DNA of 64,000 nt from Meandrina meandrites (taxonomy: Eukaryota; Cnidaria; Anthozoa; Scleractinia; Meandrinidae): the NCBI GenBank assembly GCA_963693305.1, contig OY855908.1, positions 37,572,805 through 37,636,804 of the forward strand, in the 5' to 3' direction. Under the pieces are notes generated by a model that saw only the letters and a list, made by a program, of their open reading frames with translations, made no database searches and was not told the origin of the DNA. The position numbers and the translations under genes were made by a program. Position 1 is the stretch's first letter. Every line of letters begins with the position of its first letter. Of this stretch, positions 1-14,000 are shown piece by piece.

Positions 1-2081
1 ATGTTTTGCTTGCGCTCGCGTGGTTTGTTTACGCTCATTTCAATCTGCAAAATCTAAGCTACGAAAGGGCAAGGTCTAAAACTATTCGGTAAGATGTTGA
101 TTACTTGTATTTAATATTTCTGACGCCGGGCCCAGCTGTTAGCGTCACTGTTCCGTCCGCACTTTTGTATTGAATCGCAGATGACATATTTATCATTGTC
201 CGTCCTCGACAGACTTCTGTAGCTTTACTTCGAGAAAGTTATTTTAAGTTAACGGTTTCCTTTGTCCTGAGGGTCATGTTATTTTTCCGTCAATTTGGAT
301 GTTCAGGTTTTTACCTCACTTGCGCGTTGTGTGATGTTCTGGTACCACATGATTCAAACCCGGGGATTCAAATGAATTAACCCGGCACAACGGTATGGTC
401 GGTATGGCTTGGATGTACAAAGAATGCCAAATCCTCTCGGCAAACCGTCAAACAGACCTATTTTCTTCAACACAAAAGAAATTACGGCTTTCCTTCGCAG
501 TGCATTTATAACTCCGTGATGCAATATTTTCCGCACACCCGCTCCAAGACTCGCTTAGGTCCATCATATTGTCGCAGGATTAAAACGTGGGGTCAAAGTC
601 CCACTTTCCAGAAATTGGAAGGTGAGCTATGATTGGCTAACCGCCGGCGAACGGAAGTGGCAGCTCGGTTGAGCAGACGTTCGTGGGGGAGAAACGCGTG
701 ACGAGCCCTAAGACGTCTGCGCAGGAGGCTATTCGCTCCCTAGCCATTTTTCTGCTCGCTGCTCGTGACGTAGCCTGCAAATACGGACGTTTTTCCAGCG
801 GAGAGAAGCGACAGCTGGAAATAGGTCTGCGTTCGCAGGCTATTCGTGACGCTTATCCCAAATTTCGCGCTGCTCCTCAACTAACCGAACGCCGGGAACA
901 GGCCATTCCCGCACTTGTTTCCGGTTACACGTTTTCCCGCGCTTGCCACCCGTTAGATGATTTCCCGCGCTTGGCACCGGTAATAAGTTTTCCCGCGCCA
1001 ACCACCGGTTGCATGCCTGCTTTTGGTTATGATTGGCTTTTAACATTATTTTACGGCTTAGCGATTGGTTCGGTGTAGTGTGCGATCACTCAAATTATTT
1101 TATATTTTAGACTACAAAAGTCATTACAAAATCGTTGTTTCTCGCGCTTGTGGTGACGAAATCTCCATCGTGTGGTTGTTCTCTTTTATCAAACGACAAT
1201 CACCACGTGCGGAAAGTTTGATCCTTGGAAGCTGTCCGAATCAAAGAGCAGCCGGAGGACGCCATTTTTTGTATATCGTTCTTGTCTCTTCTCGCCCTCT
1301 TCATTCAATTTTACACTGTATGATATCCAGCCCATTAAGGTCGTGCTTCATTCCTTTGTACGTGACGAGATCGCCGTCTTTTCACCTGACTGTGTGCCGT
1401 GCAGATCTGGCAAAACGGACCCTGTAAAGAAGAAACCAATTCATGTTCAAATTTCCAGCTAAAATATTGTATACATACAGCCTTGTACTCCACTTTACGA
1501 AGTTTCCCGGCTTAAACCGTTCATATAGTTTCGCTATCTTCTCTAGAAGTCGCCGAGGAAGCTCAGCGCATCCTTATGAATGAGGCGCTTTAACCCGGGG
1601 CTCTACCTTACAAAAGGGGCCAGACTTTTAGTTTTAAGTGTCATGTTTTTCCTTGGAATTGCAAAAAACAGCATATGAATTTACGACTCACCACATCACG
1701 CGCCGGCAGGCAGTCTTCGTGATAAACATGTTTACAGAAAAACACGACAACATGCGAGGCTCTTCTTGTATCTGGCGAAAACAACAAGATCACTTTTTAT
1801 TTAAAGTATCTAAACAGGTAACATAAATCAGTAACGCTTTCCTTGAGCTCTAGCATTAAAATTCATACAAACAGCAAACGGAGAAGCAGTTTGTTCTTTG
1901 ATTTTCAGAGTAAGGAAAAGCCAAGGGAATCTATAATGACCTTTAATTCCCGCTTCAAAACAATGAAAGTAAGTTTAATTTTCAGTTTCAAAAAGTATTA
2001 AGACCAACCTGTGTATGCAATGTGAATCAAAAGATAGAAGAGCAGGTTTTTTTGGGCAGTTGTGATCTTCATTACACTAAC
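1..2081. other. Last visible VPS41 intron, repeat-bearing
   Basis: No exon of VPS41 or another gene was recognised. The 600-1080 part is GC-richer and made of dispersed-repeat pieces: the terminus of a TAGYCTCC-type element (about 655-737), several TTTCCCGCGCTT motifs (930-1005), and an AACCGAACGCC motif near 885 that is also seen inverted at 48730-48895. The short ORFs here look like chance reading of repeats. Confidence 0.6.
655..737 (-). mobile_element. Terminus of a TAGYCTCC-type inverted-repeat element
   Basis: On the minus strand this stretch starts TAGCCTCC and runs through GTCACGCG and CCCCCACGAACG. It follows base for base the order of the 43571 terminus (TAGTCTCC, GTCACGCAACG, CCTCCCCACAAACGGCTG). 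No partner end was delimited. Confidence 0.45.
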
Positions 2082-5000
2082 CTTCAGCAATGACTGTTCC
2101 TTGGCATACGGGACACTTGGTTTCATCTACAATTACAAAACTACCAATCAGCCACGATGAAGTCTCTTTGTAAATTGTAAAAGCATGAATGAACACCTAA
2201 AATAAGTCACCCTACCAAAGGGTACCCCCCCCCCCCCCCCTTCATATCTTAGACGGTAGCTTCCGATTATCAGTCCCCCTTGTGAACATCTTGGTTTGTA
2301 CATCACATTTTCTTTATACCAAGAGTTACAGTAAACCCAGGGCTTATATTCAGGTTTTTTTGTTAGTTCACTTTGTCTCCATAATACGTACCGTCAACAG
2401 ACACACCCTTTTGCTGTACTTTGCTCAGCCTTTGCAGCAATGACACACTACAGGAAGAAAGAAGATCGGCTGTCACCATTTCATCGGCTCACTGAAGGCA
2501 AAACAGCTTAGAGTAGTTAAATCATGGCACACGCCGTCTTAAAAACTACTTTCTTCCTCTTTTTGAGTCGGTTTGCTTTATCGATGCCTGATTTACTAAA
2601 AAAATGTTGGTATTCTTTGACCAGGGAATTGTTTAGTTGGATCAGGGAACTGCTTAGCTCGATTTCCGCCGCTCTCTCGAGTCCGGTCTTCGTTCCTCCC
2701 CGCGAGTGCTCGTTCCCAGATACCGGTTGGGCGCTCTAACCACTGAGCTACGAGAGACTCCTGGTCAGTTAGGCCATTTTGCTAGCAGGTTAAACGATAT
2801 ATTGTTCAGTACAGGTTTACCGACGTTTCGGCATTGCAGACTAAAATTTACCTTATCTAGTTCTATTCTCACCTGTCCTTGACGAGAATCTTTTTGCAGC
2901 CTTCACGAAGAGAAATCTGAATACAAAAAAAAAATCATAGTAAATCCGTGACAAGTTTCCGCTTTTAAGCGATGACGTCATTCCTATGACGTCATCGGTT
3001 AATGTTGGATAGCGGAAAAGCGATGGAATTTTTGGTGTTACGATGTGATGATTACTCCCCGAATGGAACCGAAGAGCAATGGGAACTAGGTGCATTGTTT
3101 GTATTCTTTTTGTGATCCGCCATCTGAAATGAGAAAATGGATTTTTACGGCCGAATCTCAAATTTTACAACTTTCATCGCTTAATGTCGTCGTGCGAGTG
3201 GACGGGATCTGTTGTCTGTTGCGATCGACCGATCTGTAGAAACGAGTAGGACTGGGAAAAGAAGTCCAGTCAACTCAACAAGAAATCGTCGCGTAGAACT
3301 CAAAGTAAAATACTCCTGGGCAGTTAGAAAGGACTAATTTAAAGTATAAACGAAAGAGATAAATTATATTTGATGCGTTCTATAAGATTTAGTAAACAGA
3401 AATCTTTCCATTCTTTTAAAACAAAAGGTGTAAGCAATTTCAAGACAGCGTTTGACCTTGCATCGTATACCATATGTCGGATGTCACGGCAAGATAACGC
3501 AACTTTTGTTGAACAATCACTCAGCACAGAAGTTGTCAGTTACTTTTATTTACCTTAATTTTTTGACAAATGTCCAGAGAATTATCAAAGACCCCTTTGT
3601 GAAACGTCGTCGCTTCTGCATGCATTGCGTGCCGTTTATTTTGCAATGCCACTGCCAGGAAATGTACGGTATGAATTCCGACTCACATGCATGTTTCCAA
3701 AGGTTGGATACGCCGATCAAACGGTGAACATTTATTTTAGTTGACAGATTATACCTGCAAATTGAAATCCTGAAGGATCTTTACTAGTGAATCTCTCAGA
3801 CCAGGAATCTTCATTCCTTGTGGTATCCTCTGTGAAAAGAAGGTAAATTAGTCCCTTCGTTGCCATTTTTCGTGCGAGGATCCAAACAAAAGCCAGAGCT
3901 CTGCCGAGCTCTGATCCATTAACAGCAATCGTTTACTGCCATGCCAATCAAACTGTAAAGTACTATACCTGAATGAGTTTGATGGGGTCAACATGGGTTC
4001 CGATGTTTTGCAAGAGACCTGTGATAAATTCTAAAGGAATAAGGAAATAGAAACAGTGTACGATTAATCACTTCATTTGCAACATTTCGACACGTTGTTC
4101 TGTTCACTGTTAACTGCGTGGTTTTCTCCAGAAAAATCCTTCTGCGAGACGAAAATGCCACGAACGTTCTCATTTCGTTAGCAAAATCTGAAGAATTTAA
4201 ATACCTGGCTTATCAAGAGAATAATTGATGAGATCGTCCCACAGTTCCTCGTCATCCTGTTCCTTGGCGAATTCAATCGCCTGTCAATCAATAAACACAC
4301 GTTAATCGTCAACCGCCAAAATCTGCTCTTACATACTAAGCTAGGAATTTTATTTTGGATAATTATCGCTCACTTTATTTCACCACACTTACCTTTTCTA
4401 CGTCATTCTCCTCTTGAATTATCAGCTGCAATGCTTGCTTGTTGTTTCCCATGCGACCTAAAGCCACCATGACAATCAAAAAACGTCATCAGGGCCAAGG
4501 AAAAGAGGCCGCCCGAAATCCACCTGGTGGACCTTAACTGGGGGCACCCTACACGGCTTGCAATGGAGAAATTGTGACTTGCATGATATACACGAGTTTT
4601 TTCGCCGCTAAAGCATCGGGTGCGTGATTTCTCCGCGCTTGACGCCAGTTGCATGTTTTGCTTCCAGTTCTGACCGGTTCGTTAACTAATTTGAATTGGT
4701 TGTGATAAACTAACGGTCATCAGAGTAAAAATATCGTAAAAATATCACAACTTGAATCAAATACTCACTGAGCAAAAAAACCATCTCTGGAACCAAACGT
4801 CTCTGTTCACACTCATTTAAAGCCTAAAAAGACACAGGTGAAATTAAAAGTAACTGACTGAGAAAAAAACACTTGGAAACCGATGAAACTGTTAGTAGCG
4901 CGGAATAAAACGTAATCATTCTTGAAAATCAACAGCAAGTTACCTTTTGTAGCGGATAATAGTTGCTGATTCTCAGGAATGTAAGCAGTTTTGGACGATC

Positions 5001-8000
5001 GAACTCTGCGTAAAGAGGAATCTGAAAACAAGAATATTGTTTACTATTGGCGCGTTATTCGCAGACAAATAATAGCAATAGCGTGTTTACTTTGGTTTTG
5101 CCGGCATAGGCTGAGGCGTATAAATGGTTCATAAAGCTCGTACAACGTGCTCCAACAAATCGACAAAACACAATTAAGCGCGAGGGAGTCGTCCAGCGCT
5201 TGTTATCGGTTCAGATGACTGGCTGTGTGTTTTCCCGCGCTTGCTGGCAGTTACGTGATTTCCCGCGCTTCAATATGATTGGTTTATTCCCGCGCTTCAA
5301 TATGATTGTTGGCTTCAGTTGTATGATGGTTCCAATAAACAGAAAACCCAATCTTATCTGCAAACAAAATACAAACAGTAAACCGGTTTCACCTGTAGTT
5401 CGTGGTAATCCATTCCAGCTTGTGGATCCCTCACAAACAGCGTGTCCAGATACTGATCCAAACAAAAATAACATTAGTTACAGTGTTAAACTATTACGAG
5501 GTTAGAGAGGATACATTGTTCTATCCTAACAAAATTCTGCGTCGTATGCATACTTCCTCTCCAGGGTAGTCTCCAAAGCAGATGCTCTTTAGGTTTGTCA
5601 CGCGTTCATCCGAGGAATGCGTGACGAACCCAAAGAACGTCTGCGAATTCATGTAAAGATATGGTTTATGAACCAGCTTCTTGTTCAAAGCAACCTGCAA
5701 ACCGGCAAATGATACTCACCACATGGAGCAGTTCCGATCTCTTGTTTAGCTGGCGTACAACTTCTTCAACCTGTAAATGGTTGAATGAAAAAAAAACGCA
5801 GATGACACACCGTGCTGCAACCACGACAAAAAAGAGAAGCAAATGCACAAGCCCCGATATAAGGATTAACCATTCGCAATTTAAAAATTATGTTAATTAT
5901 CGGGACATTGGCAAGTACACTTGAAATTATACTTACAGGAACTTTGTCGACATTGTCAATCAACATCTTCACTGCTTTCTGTGAAAATATAGCAAAGGAT
6001 TCTTTAGAAGGGCCACGAAACTCAGTTCAAAAAAGAAGTTTGAAACTATAGAAAACAAAGAAGGGAAATGCTTGGATTAAGCTCTTTAAGGAGAATGATG
6101 GTCAAACTTGCTACCTCTTTGTCAAACTCCATTAGCATAATAATCTTGTCCTGGATCGAGTTGAACAAGTTGTGTTGATGGATCAAGTTGAACACATCGC
6201 TGTGGCCAAGTCTGTAAAATACACAAAACATGAAAATAACGCAAACCTAATTTCCGAAACAGACTGTCACTGAGAGTGTGTGTTACATTTTTGAAACTTT
6301 GTCAAATTTTGGCAGGTTAATCACAACTTACTTCAGATATATTGCCAGCCCTTTGTCATATCTCTTCAGTCGCGTGTAACTGCAATAGAATCAGAATTCA
6401 TATCAACGACTGTTTGAACGTGAATATCAAATGTAAGACAAAACAACACTCACAGTTCTCCAAGAGTTTCCAGAAGAACTCGATTTTGAGGATCTTTTTC
6501 CAGCTGATCCTACAGAACAAACGTAAAAAGTGACAGGAAATATTGGTCAGTCAGTCGATAAGTACTGCATTTTACAAAGTGTCATGTGTCCTCACCTGTA
6601 CTGCACTGATAATAGGCTGCACACTGTATAAGTCCGCTGGCCAATCCTTGATCAAAGCCTGAAATTTCTGAAACACAAGCAAGAAGTATGAAAACTAACG
6701 AGAATGGTTTGATCACAACTAAGCCATGTTTTCCGACATTTTAAACAGAACAAACAAGACGAACTGGAACAGATTGCTTTAAGTCAAGTTTTAGTGTATT
6801 AGGGCGATTTTCGATGGAGGGTCGGAAAGTGATCCGGGATTGCTTTGGTTCTGCTTCACTGCGCTTTGTGATTGGTTTAAAAACTCACGCCTCTTTCTCA
6901 ACCAGTCAGAAGTAAAAGCAAAACCATCGTGACTGGCTCAAGCACGTTTTCCGACGCTTGGCGCCGGCTACATGTATTTGCTTGGATTGTCAGTGTCCTT
7001 TGTGATTTTCCAGAGTGATTACTTTGGTTTCGGTTTTACGACACTCAAACGAAAATCACTCTATAGCACCCTCAACTCAGATAATGCAAAATCCCATTTA
7101 TGTAGACCCTTCAGTTCCCTCAAGATGGTTAAGGCTAGCGTTTTTTGTTATTCCATTCCTGAGCCTGTATTGCTAAACATGAGCCCTTTACTAAGAGGGT
7201 TGGCCAAACTAGGTGGAGCAGCGAGTGAATGTAGGGGAAAATGGTGACTAGTCACCAGTCACCTTATCATCTTTCTTGAGGAAGTCGTACAAAACCATTT
7301 CATAAATTGCTGAGCTCAGCTTGACAGTGCTTGTTGGAATGTATGGTGCAATGGCCTGATGGAGAAAAGCAGAACCCAAAGGACATCAGCGTCACGTTCA
7401 TACAAAAAGTGATGAAAAGATAAGCAAGTGGAACTAATTAAACAGAATTACTGTAGGTAATGATATTTTCCTTATAAAATGAAAACAATCAAACAAACAA
7501 AATCTACCTCTAATTGGTGCTTCCTGGCAAACTTATACACTTCATCTTCCCAAAGTTTCTTGTCATCATTTAAGACTTTTACACACAATCTGTAAAAACA
7601 TTTACACAGGAAGAGTTGACACACATCTGCTAGTTTGGGGGGATTGCTTCTTTCAGAATGTTTTGGTACTTGATGTTCCAGGAATGGTCTTTGAACTAAG
7701 TGACAGAAGTACATGGGGTTAAAACTGTTATGCACTAACCTTGCAGCTGTTTCGTATTTTCCTTCCTCCATCAGAGATTTCAGATAAGCTCTTCCAATAT
7801 CCTGGTATTTGCAAATCCCAAAACAGTACGTTAAAAAACGTTATTTTGTTGAAAACTGTAAGGTTTACACATGTAACAGCCCATTACAGGTGAATCCCGA
7901 TTTCTTGAACCTCCAGCAGAAATGAAAATTGGTTTGAGAAATCATGGGATTTGTTAAGTCTGGTCCTGAAACGACACACCACAACTAGACATGACATGAC

Positions 8001-11000
8001 ACCACGCAACACCATGCACCACAATGATCCTGGCCAGAACTCAAGCCTGGACCACGCATTCCACTATGCCACCCATCAAGCCACTGCATGTCGCCATGAC
8101 TAAACACAAATTTTGTACTTACTTGATGATTGTGTTTCTTGACTTCTTTACTGTTTGTCTCTGCCGCAACTAATGCTTCCTGCAGTAAAAATAACATTGG
8201 GGACTCTTGACAACAGTGCACTGAGTACGAGATATAGTGCACTACATTTGAAATGCAAAGGAATAAATTTTTGACTATGTCATTTTACAGTGAAACGAAC
8301 TCAACCGGGGCCACCCAACGTTTTTAAGCCAATCACAAGACAAACTCAGAACAAAAGATTTCGAGTTCGTTCATCAGCGGACCAATCACAATAAAGGGCA
8401 AATTTAACGGTTGGTTTGAGATCAGATGCGAGGGAAAGCAAAAAATTAATCTGAGTTGTTCATTTCGTTTACGGTAAAGGCGAATAAATATTTACCGTAT
8501 GGCGCCCGCGAATTTTGAAGACTGAACTCATCCTAAATAAATTTACCGAATTACGGCCGGCTCAACGCTTAAAATTTAAGCTTCTGAAAATGGTAAGGAA
8601 TGTCGAAACGAAAGCTTATTTAATCCCAAGAGTTTAATTTACCGAATTGCATCCGGTAACTCTGAACACAAAACGGAAAGTAAATAAATTTATCGAATTT
8701 CGGCCGGCTAAACTTATCGGGACTTATAAAATATATTTTCCCAGTGACGGCCTGGAATGGCAAAGGCGAAAGGGACTCAATGTAAATATGAAATTTACCG
8801 AATTACGGCCGTGAATTTTGAACACGAAACGGGCTCAACGTAAATAAATTTATCAAATTACGGCTGGCTAAACTTATCAATTATATTTCCCCAACCACGG
8901 CTTAGAATGTCAAAGGCGGAACGCATGCAACGTAAATATATAATTTTACCGAATAACGGCCTGGAATTTTGAGCACGAAACGGGCTCAACGCGAGTATAT
9001 TTTCGATACATATTTACCGAATAACTCGAGAATAACGGCCGGTCGTAATTCGGTAAATTGATTTTATTACATTGAGTCCGTTCAGTCTTCAAAATTCACA
9101 GCCGTAGTTTGGTGTATTAGCCTGAATGTCGGAGAACAAAACTTATGTATGTTTCGGAAAATAATTTTTTAACGTTGAGCCTGCCGTAATTTGGAATATT
9201 TATTCAGATATTCACGTTGAATCTATACTGTCTTGCAAATTGCCGGCCGCCGTTTGGTAAATATTTATTCGAAATGGACAACATTACATTTTTGCCGTTA
9301 AAAGCAAGCTTTCGCATTCCGTCGCAGTTAAATTTGCCCGTTATCGTGATAGGTCCGATGAAGGAACTCCAATTCTTTTGTTCTGAGCTTGTCTTGTGAT
9401 TGGCTTAAAAACGTTGGGTGGCCCCGGTTGAGTTCGTTTCACTGTAACATCCTTGGCTTCCGCTTCATCCCATTTTATCTGTACCTCATATTTTCCATGA
9501 TCCATAAGCCATTTGATGTGATCATCAATGTTTCTAGGCTAAAACAAAACACCAACTTTAACTTTTTTAATAAAAAATGGGGCAAACTGCTTTAAACACA
9601 ACAAAAAAGTTCATCTGTTCGTAAGTATCATCATGACACACCTTAGCTAGCACAAGGTCTTTAGGACTAACAATATAAAACAGGTTCTCCTCGGCAACAT
9701 TTTCTGTAAAGAGAAACAGAAAAGTGAAAACGTCTGGGTCATTAACTGCGATCGTCTTTAAGTACAAAATGCAACTTGTTGGTAGCCTGTGAGTAGGCTC
9801 ACCTTGAACCAAAGGTTGGCCCACTCACAGACTACTTGTTGGCGACATTATCAAAAGATGTGTAACAAGGCTTTGTACAGTCAAATGCAGAAAAAGAAGG
9901 CTTAATCCTACACGTACCTTAGACAAAATTGCTTAGATCCTTAAGTCCATGGGCAATGCTATAAGAATTCACTTGTAAACAGACTTATTCCTACATATAA
10001 TTTAGCTTTCTTGATTTTAATTTATAAGTTTTTACCTTTTTATAAAACTTAAGACCTTAATTTATAAAATTTTGAGCTAATAAAGACAATTATTATAATT
10101 ATTATTATTATTATTATTATTATTATTTCAATGCATTTCATAATAAACATTATTTTTATGATCTCACTGATTACTACAGACTGTTGCAAACCATGTGGTT
10201 CAAATTAACAAACAAATTACCAACTGAAATTAAGATTAAAATAATCTACAATTTAACACATATAGATTAAAAAAGTTTAAGTAAGAGTTAATCATCTGTT
10301 ACATTGAAGCACTGTTACCTACCACGCTGAAAGGACGATGAAGGACTGTCCAGATCGTCATGAAAAAAAGCTGATAGATGCGTAATAAGCCAAGCATCAA
10401 AGGTTAATCAATCATGCATTAGTGTAGTCATTATCAAATTATCCTCATTTCAAGTAGATGAGCACTATTTGAGAGATTACTGCAAGGGAAGGCTGCGTTA
10501 CGCAATAAATTACCAGTATATTAAATGACACTCACATCAACTGAAGAGAAAGACTGGTTGAAAGCTTGAATCGTTGATAAAATATTATTTGATACATGCG
10601 GCTTTATAGCCTTCTACTCCTCTTTTGGCTTGTCACTCAATCTTTCCTCCCCAAATCCTTCAATATTTCCTCTCCTCATTGGGGAGGAAAGATTGCGTGA
10701 CGAGCGAAAAGAACGTTGGCCAGTGGCTTTAATATCTCTTGTTAAATGACACAACTTGTAACTTTTTATGTCATGCATTTTAAAGAACAGGAAACTGATC
10801 AGGGTGTCAGGCCCCATTTTGTTCTTAATTCTAGTAGACGATCACCACTAGACTAAACAAAGTTTTAAAACAAACACAGATAATTAATCAACTTCTAGAT
10901 AGCACTTGCAGTTTAAACTTATAAGAGCAATATTTATGTTAATTTACCACATGAATTCAAAGATTTAATAATAATTTTACATTTACACACACATGCACAT

Positions 11001-14000
11001 GTACTAGTTAGTAATTCTTATCTTTTTAATTTGCTAGTAAAAAAAATACATTCTGCCACACTGATTCGTTTGTCAATCTGTCTATCAGCTGATCGACAAT
11101 AAGACAGCAGTCCTACCTAAATGATAATCATCACAGCGATACTGCTCAAATCCTCTGACCGACAGAGCATCAGCTGAAATCTCTTCAGGTTCATTAAGGC
11201 CACGTGGTGTTACAATCCTCAGCTGCGGTCTGTGTGCAACTAACGGTTCACCTTTCTGTCAGTTGATACAAAAAATGACCGAATATTAATTATTTTGCTC
11301 CTTATTGGCTCAAATCAGCAGAATTATTTGCTCCAACTGGTTAGAGCTTTCTGTATTATTTTTTAAATATCCTTACAGTCGAAACCGAAGAAGCGTGAAC
11401 GCTAAAAATTATTTCTGGAATGTTTATTGTTCTACGACCAATCAGATTCGAGACGTAACCGCAACAAACCGCAACAGTAATTAGCTCAAAGGTTTCGATT
11501 CTTTTATCACTAAACGACTTTTTCGTCTACATTAAGTCTTGAGATCACCACCGATTAACAAACACTCTGGAATTATTAATTTTCTTCCATTTCAGAGTTG
11601 AAGCATAATCAAAGGATAACTATAAACGATAAATACTGAAAAGAGAAAAATAATCGAACAGACATGGCTAGACAGCGCGTCTGGAAGCGGAATAAAATTG
11701 ATTTTTTACAGCAAATGCAAACTTGCGTGCCGTTGCAAATTCAAATATTATGTGTGCCGTTAAAACTTGAAAAATGGGTGCCGTTGCGTGACATACTGGG
11801 CCAGAGAATTTTGCTGCAACGCGCTTCGTGAACTGTTCTGGCTCCGCATCGAAGTAAGGTAGAGAGAACATTTTTGTAAAGTTTATTCAATAAATTTTTT
11901 GGTGAAATGGGGAAAAGGATAAAACCTAGAAATGTTTGTAAGTAGAAAAAACTGGATAGGCCGAATTTTTTTAAAAAAATAATCAAAAATTCTATTCTGC
12001 TTCCAGACGCGCTGTCTAGACATGTCTGTTCGACGATTATTTTTCTCTTTTCAGTATTTATCGTTTATAGTTATCCTTTGATTATGCTTCAACTCTGAAA
12101 TAGAAGAAAATTAACAATTCCAGAGTGTTTGTTAATCGGTGGTGATCTCAAGACTTAATGTAGACGAAAAAGTCGTTTCGCGATAAAAGAATCGAAACCT
12201 TTGTGCTAATTACTGTTGCGGTTTGTTGCGGTAACGTCTCGAATCTGATTGGTCGTAGAACAATAAACATTCCAGAAATTATTTTTGGCGTTCACACTTC
12301 TTCGGTTTCGACTGTAACAGTTAGACTATGAGCCCGAGTTTTCTATGAGTGAATAGAGAGCTTAAGCACAGACGTTTTCGAGCCACGGACGGCAACTGGA
12401 ACTGGAGTGTTTTCGTCTTTGGCGCCTATTGGAGACTTTTTGTTCATAAATTCAAGTTGTAGGTGCTAAAACGAAGGCTTTCTTACTTATTTTTGGAAGT
12501 AAATGTTGGCCAAAAACTAAAACATTCGCCTTCCGGTTGCCATCCATGGCTCAAAAACGTCTGTGCTTAAGCTCTCTGATAGTCAACAAGGAGCAGCCAA
12601 GTTGAGTATCACTTATAGTAAACAAGCACAAGTAGTCTAATTGCTTTAGTAGAAACTCCATAGGATTACAGGTCAAAACCTACAATTTTATGTCCCTCTA
12701 AAGAGCAACATGCTAACGATCATAGATAACAATGGAAGAATCAATCAGATTAGTGGATTCCAATTATAGAACATGGCAGAGTTTCTATTTAATGTTTACA
12801 GGAGGCAGCATAGCCTAGTGGTTAGGGCGCTGGACTTGTAATCCGGAGGTTCCGGGTTCAAATCCTCCTCCCTGCCACTAGATGGATTTGTCTTTGGTGG
12901 TCCCGAATTCAACTCCCCTACGCTTTGTATATAGCTGTTGTGGTTTAAATTTTACCTTGGTTTAAAATTTTTCAAACCAGTTTGATTTTTATTTTCTTTT
13001 GTTTCAGATTATGATAATCAATACAAGACAATGAAAACTAAAAATCAAACTGGTTTGAAAAATTTTAAACCAAAGAAAAATTTAAACCACAACATAGCCA
13101 ACTGGTCAGCCTCCTGCCAGTTGGGATTTTTAACAAGTTTCTGTTTGATTTATAATATTTGTTTCACTATTTATAGTGTCCTCAATTAGTACAGCCGTGC
13201 TAAATACATTGACACTTAACAGAAACTCATAAGGAGTTGAAACGTATAACGTGCGTTCACAGCGTTCGAACATTCAGTTTGCCAAGTACCATATTTGGAA
13301 ACACAAGGAGCTTGTACGCGAATGATTTACACACGTAACAACACACGCAAGAAAAATTTAAACCACAACATAGCCAACTGGTCAGCCTCCTGCCAGTTGG
13401 GATTTTTAACAAGTTTCTGTTTGATTTATAATATTTGTTTCACTATTTATAGTGTCCTCAATTAGTACAGCCGTGCTAAATACATTGACACTTAACAGAA
13501 ACTCATAAGGAGTTGAAACGTATAACGTGCGTTCACAGCGTTCGAACATTCAGTTTGCCAAGTACCATATTTGGAAACACAAGGAGCTTGTACGCGAATG
13601 ATTTACACACGTAACAACACACGCAAGAAAAATTTAAACCACAACATAGCCAACTGGTCAGCCTCCTGCCAGTTGGGATTTTTAACAAGTTTCTGTTTGA
13701 TTTATAATATTTGTTTCACTATTTATAGTGTCCTCAATTAGTACAGCCGTGCTAAATACATTGACACTTAACAGAAACTCATAAGGAGTTGAAACGTATA
13801 ACGTGCGTTCACAGCGTTCGAACATTCAGTTTGCCAACTACCATATTTGGAAACACAAGGAGCTTGTACGCGAATGATTTACACACGTAACAACACACGC
13901 AAGAAAATTTTCGCTTTTGCGGCAAGTCACTTGAATTCCGACCTAAACGCCATGAATTACTCACAGAAACTAAAGAAATTCATCAAGAGTATCCAAGTGA

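Noticed and set aside
12808..12880. Functional tRNA-Thr(TGT) gene
   Set aside because: Boxes and anticodon arm look right, but the acceptor has two mispairs, the T-stem pairs at only about three positions, and a SINE body follows directly.
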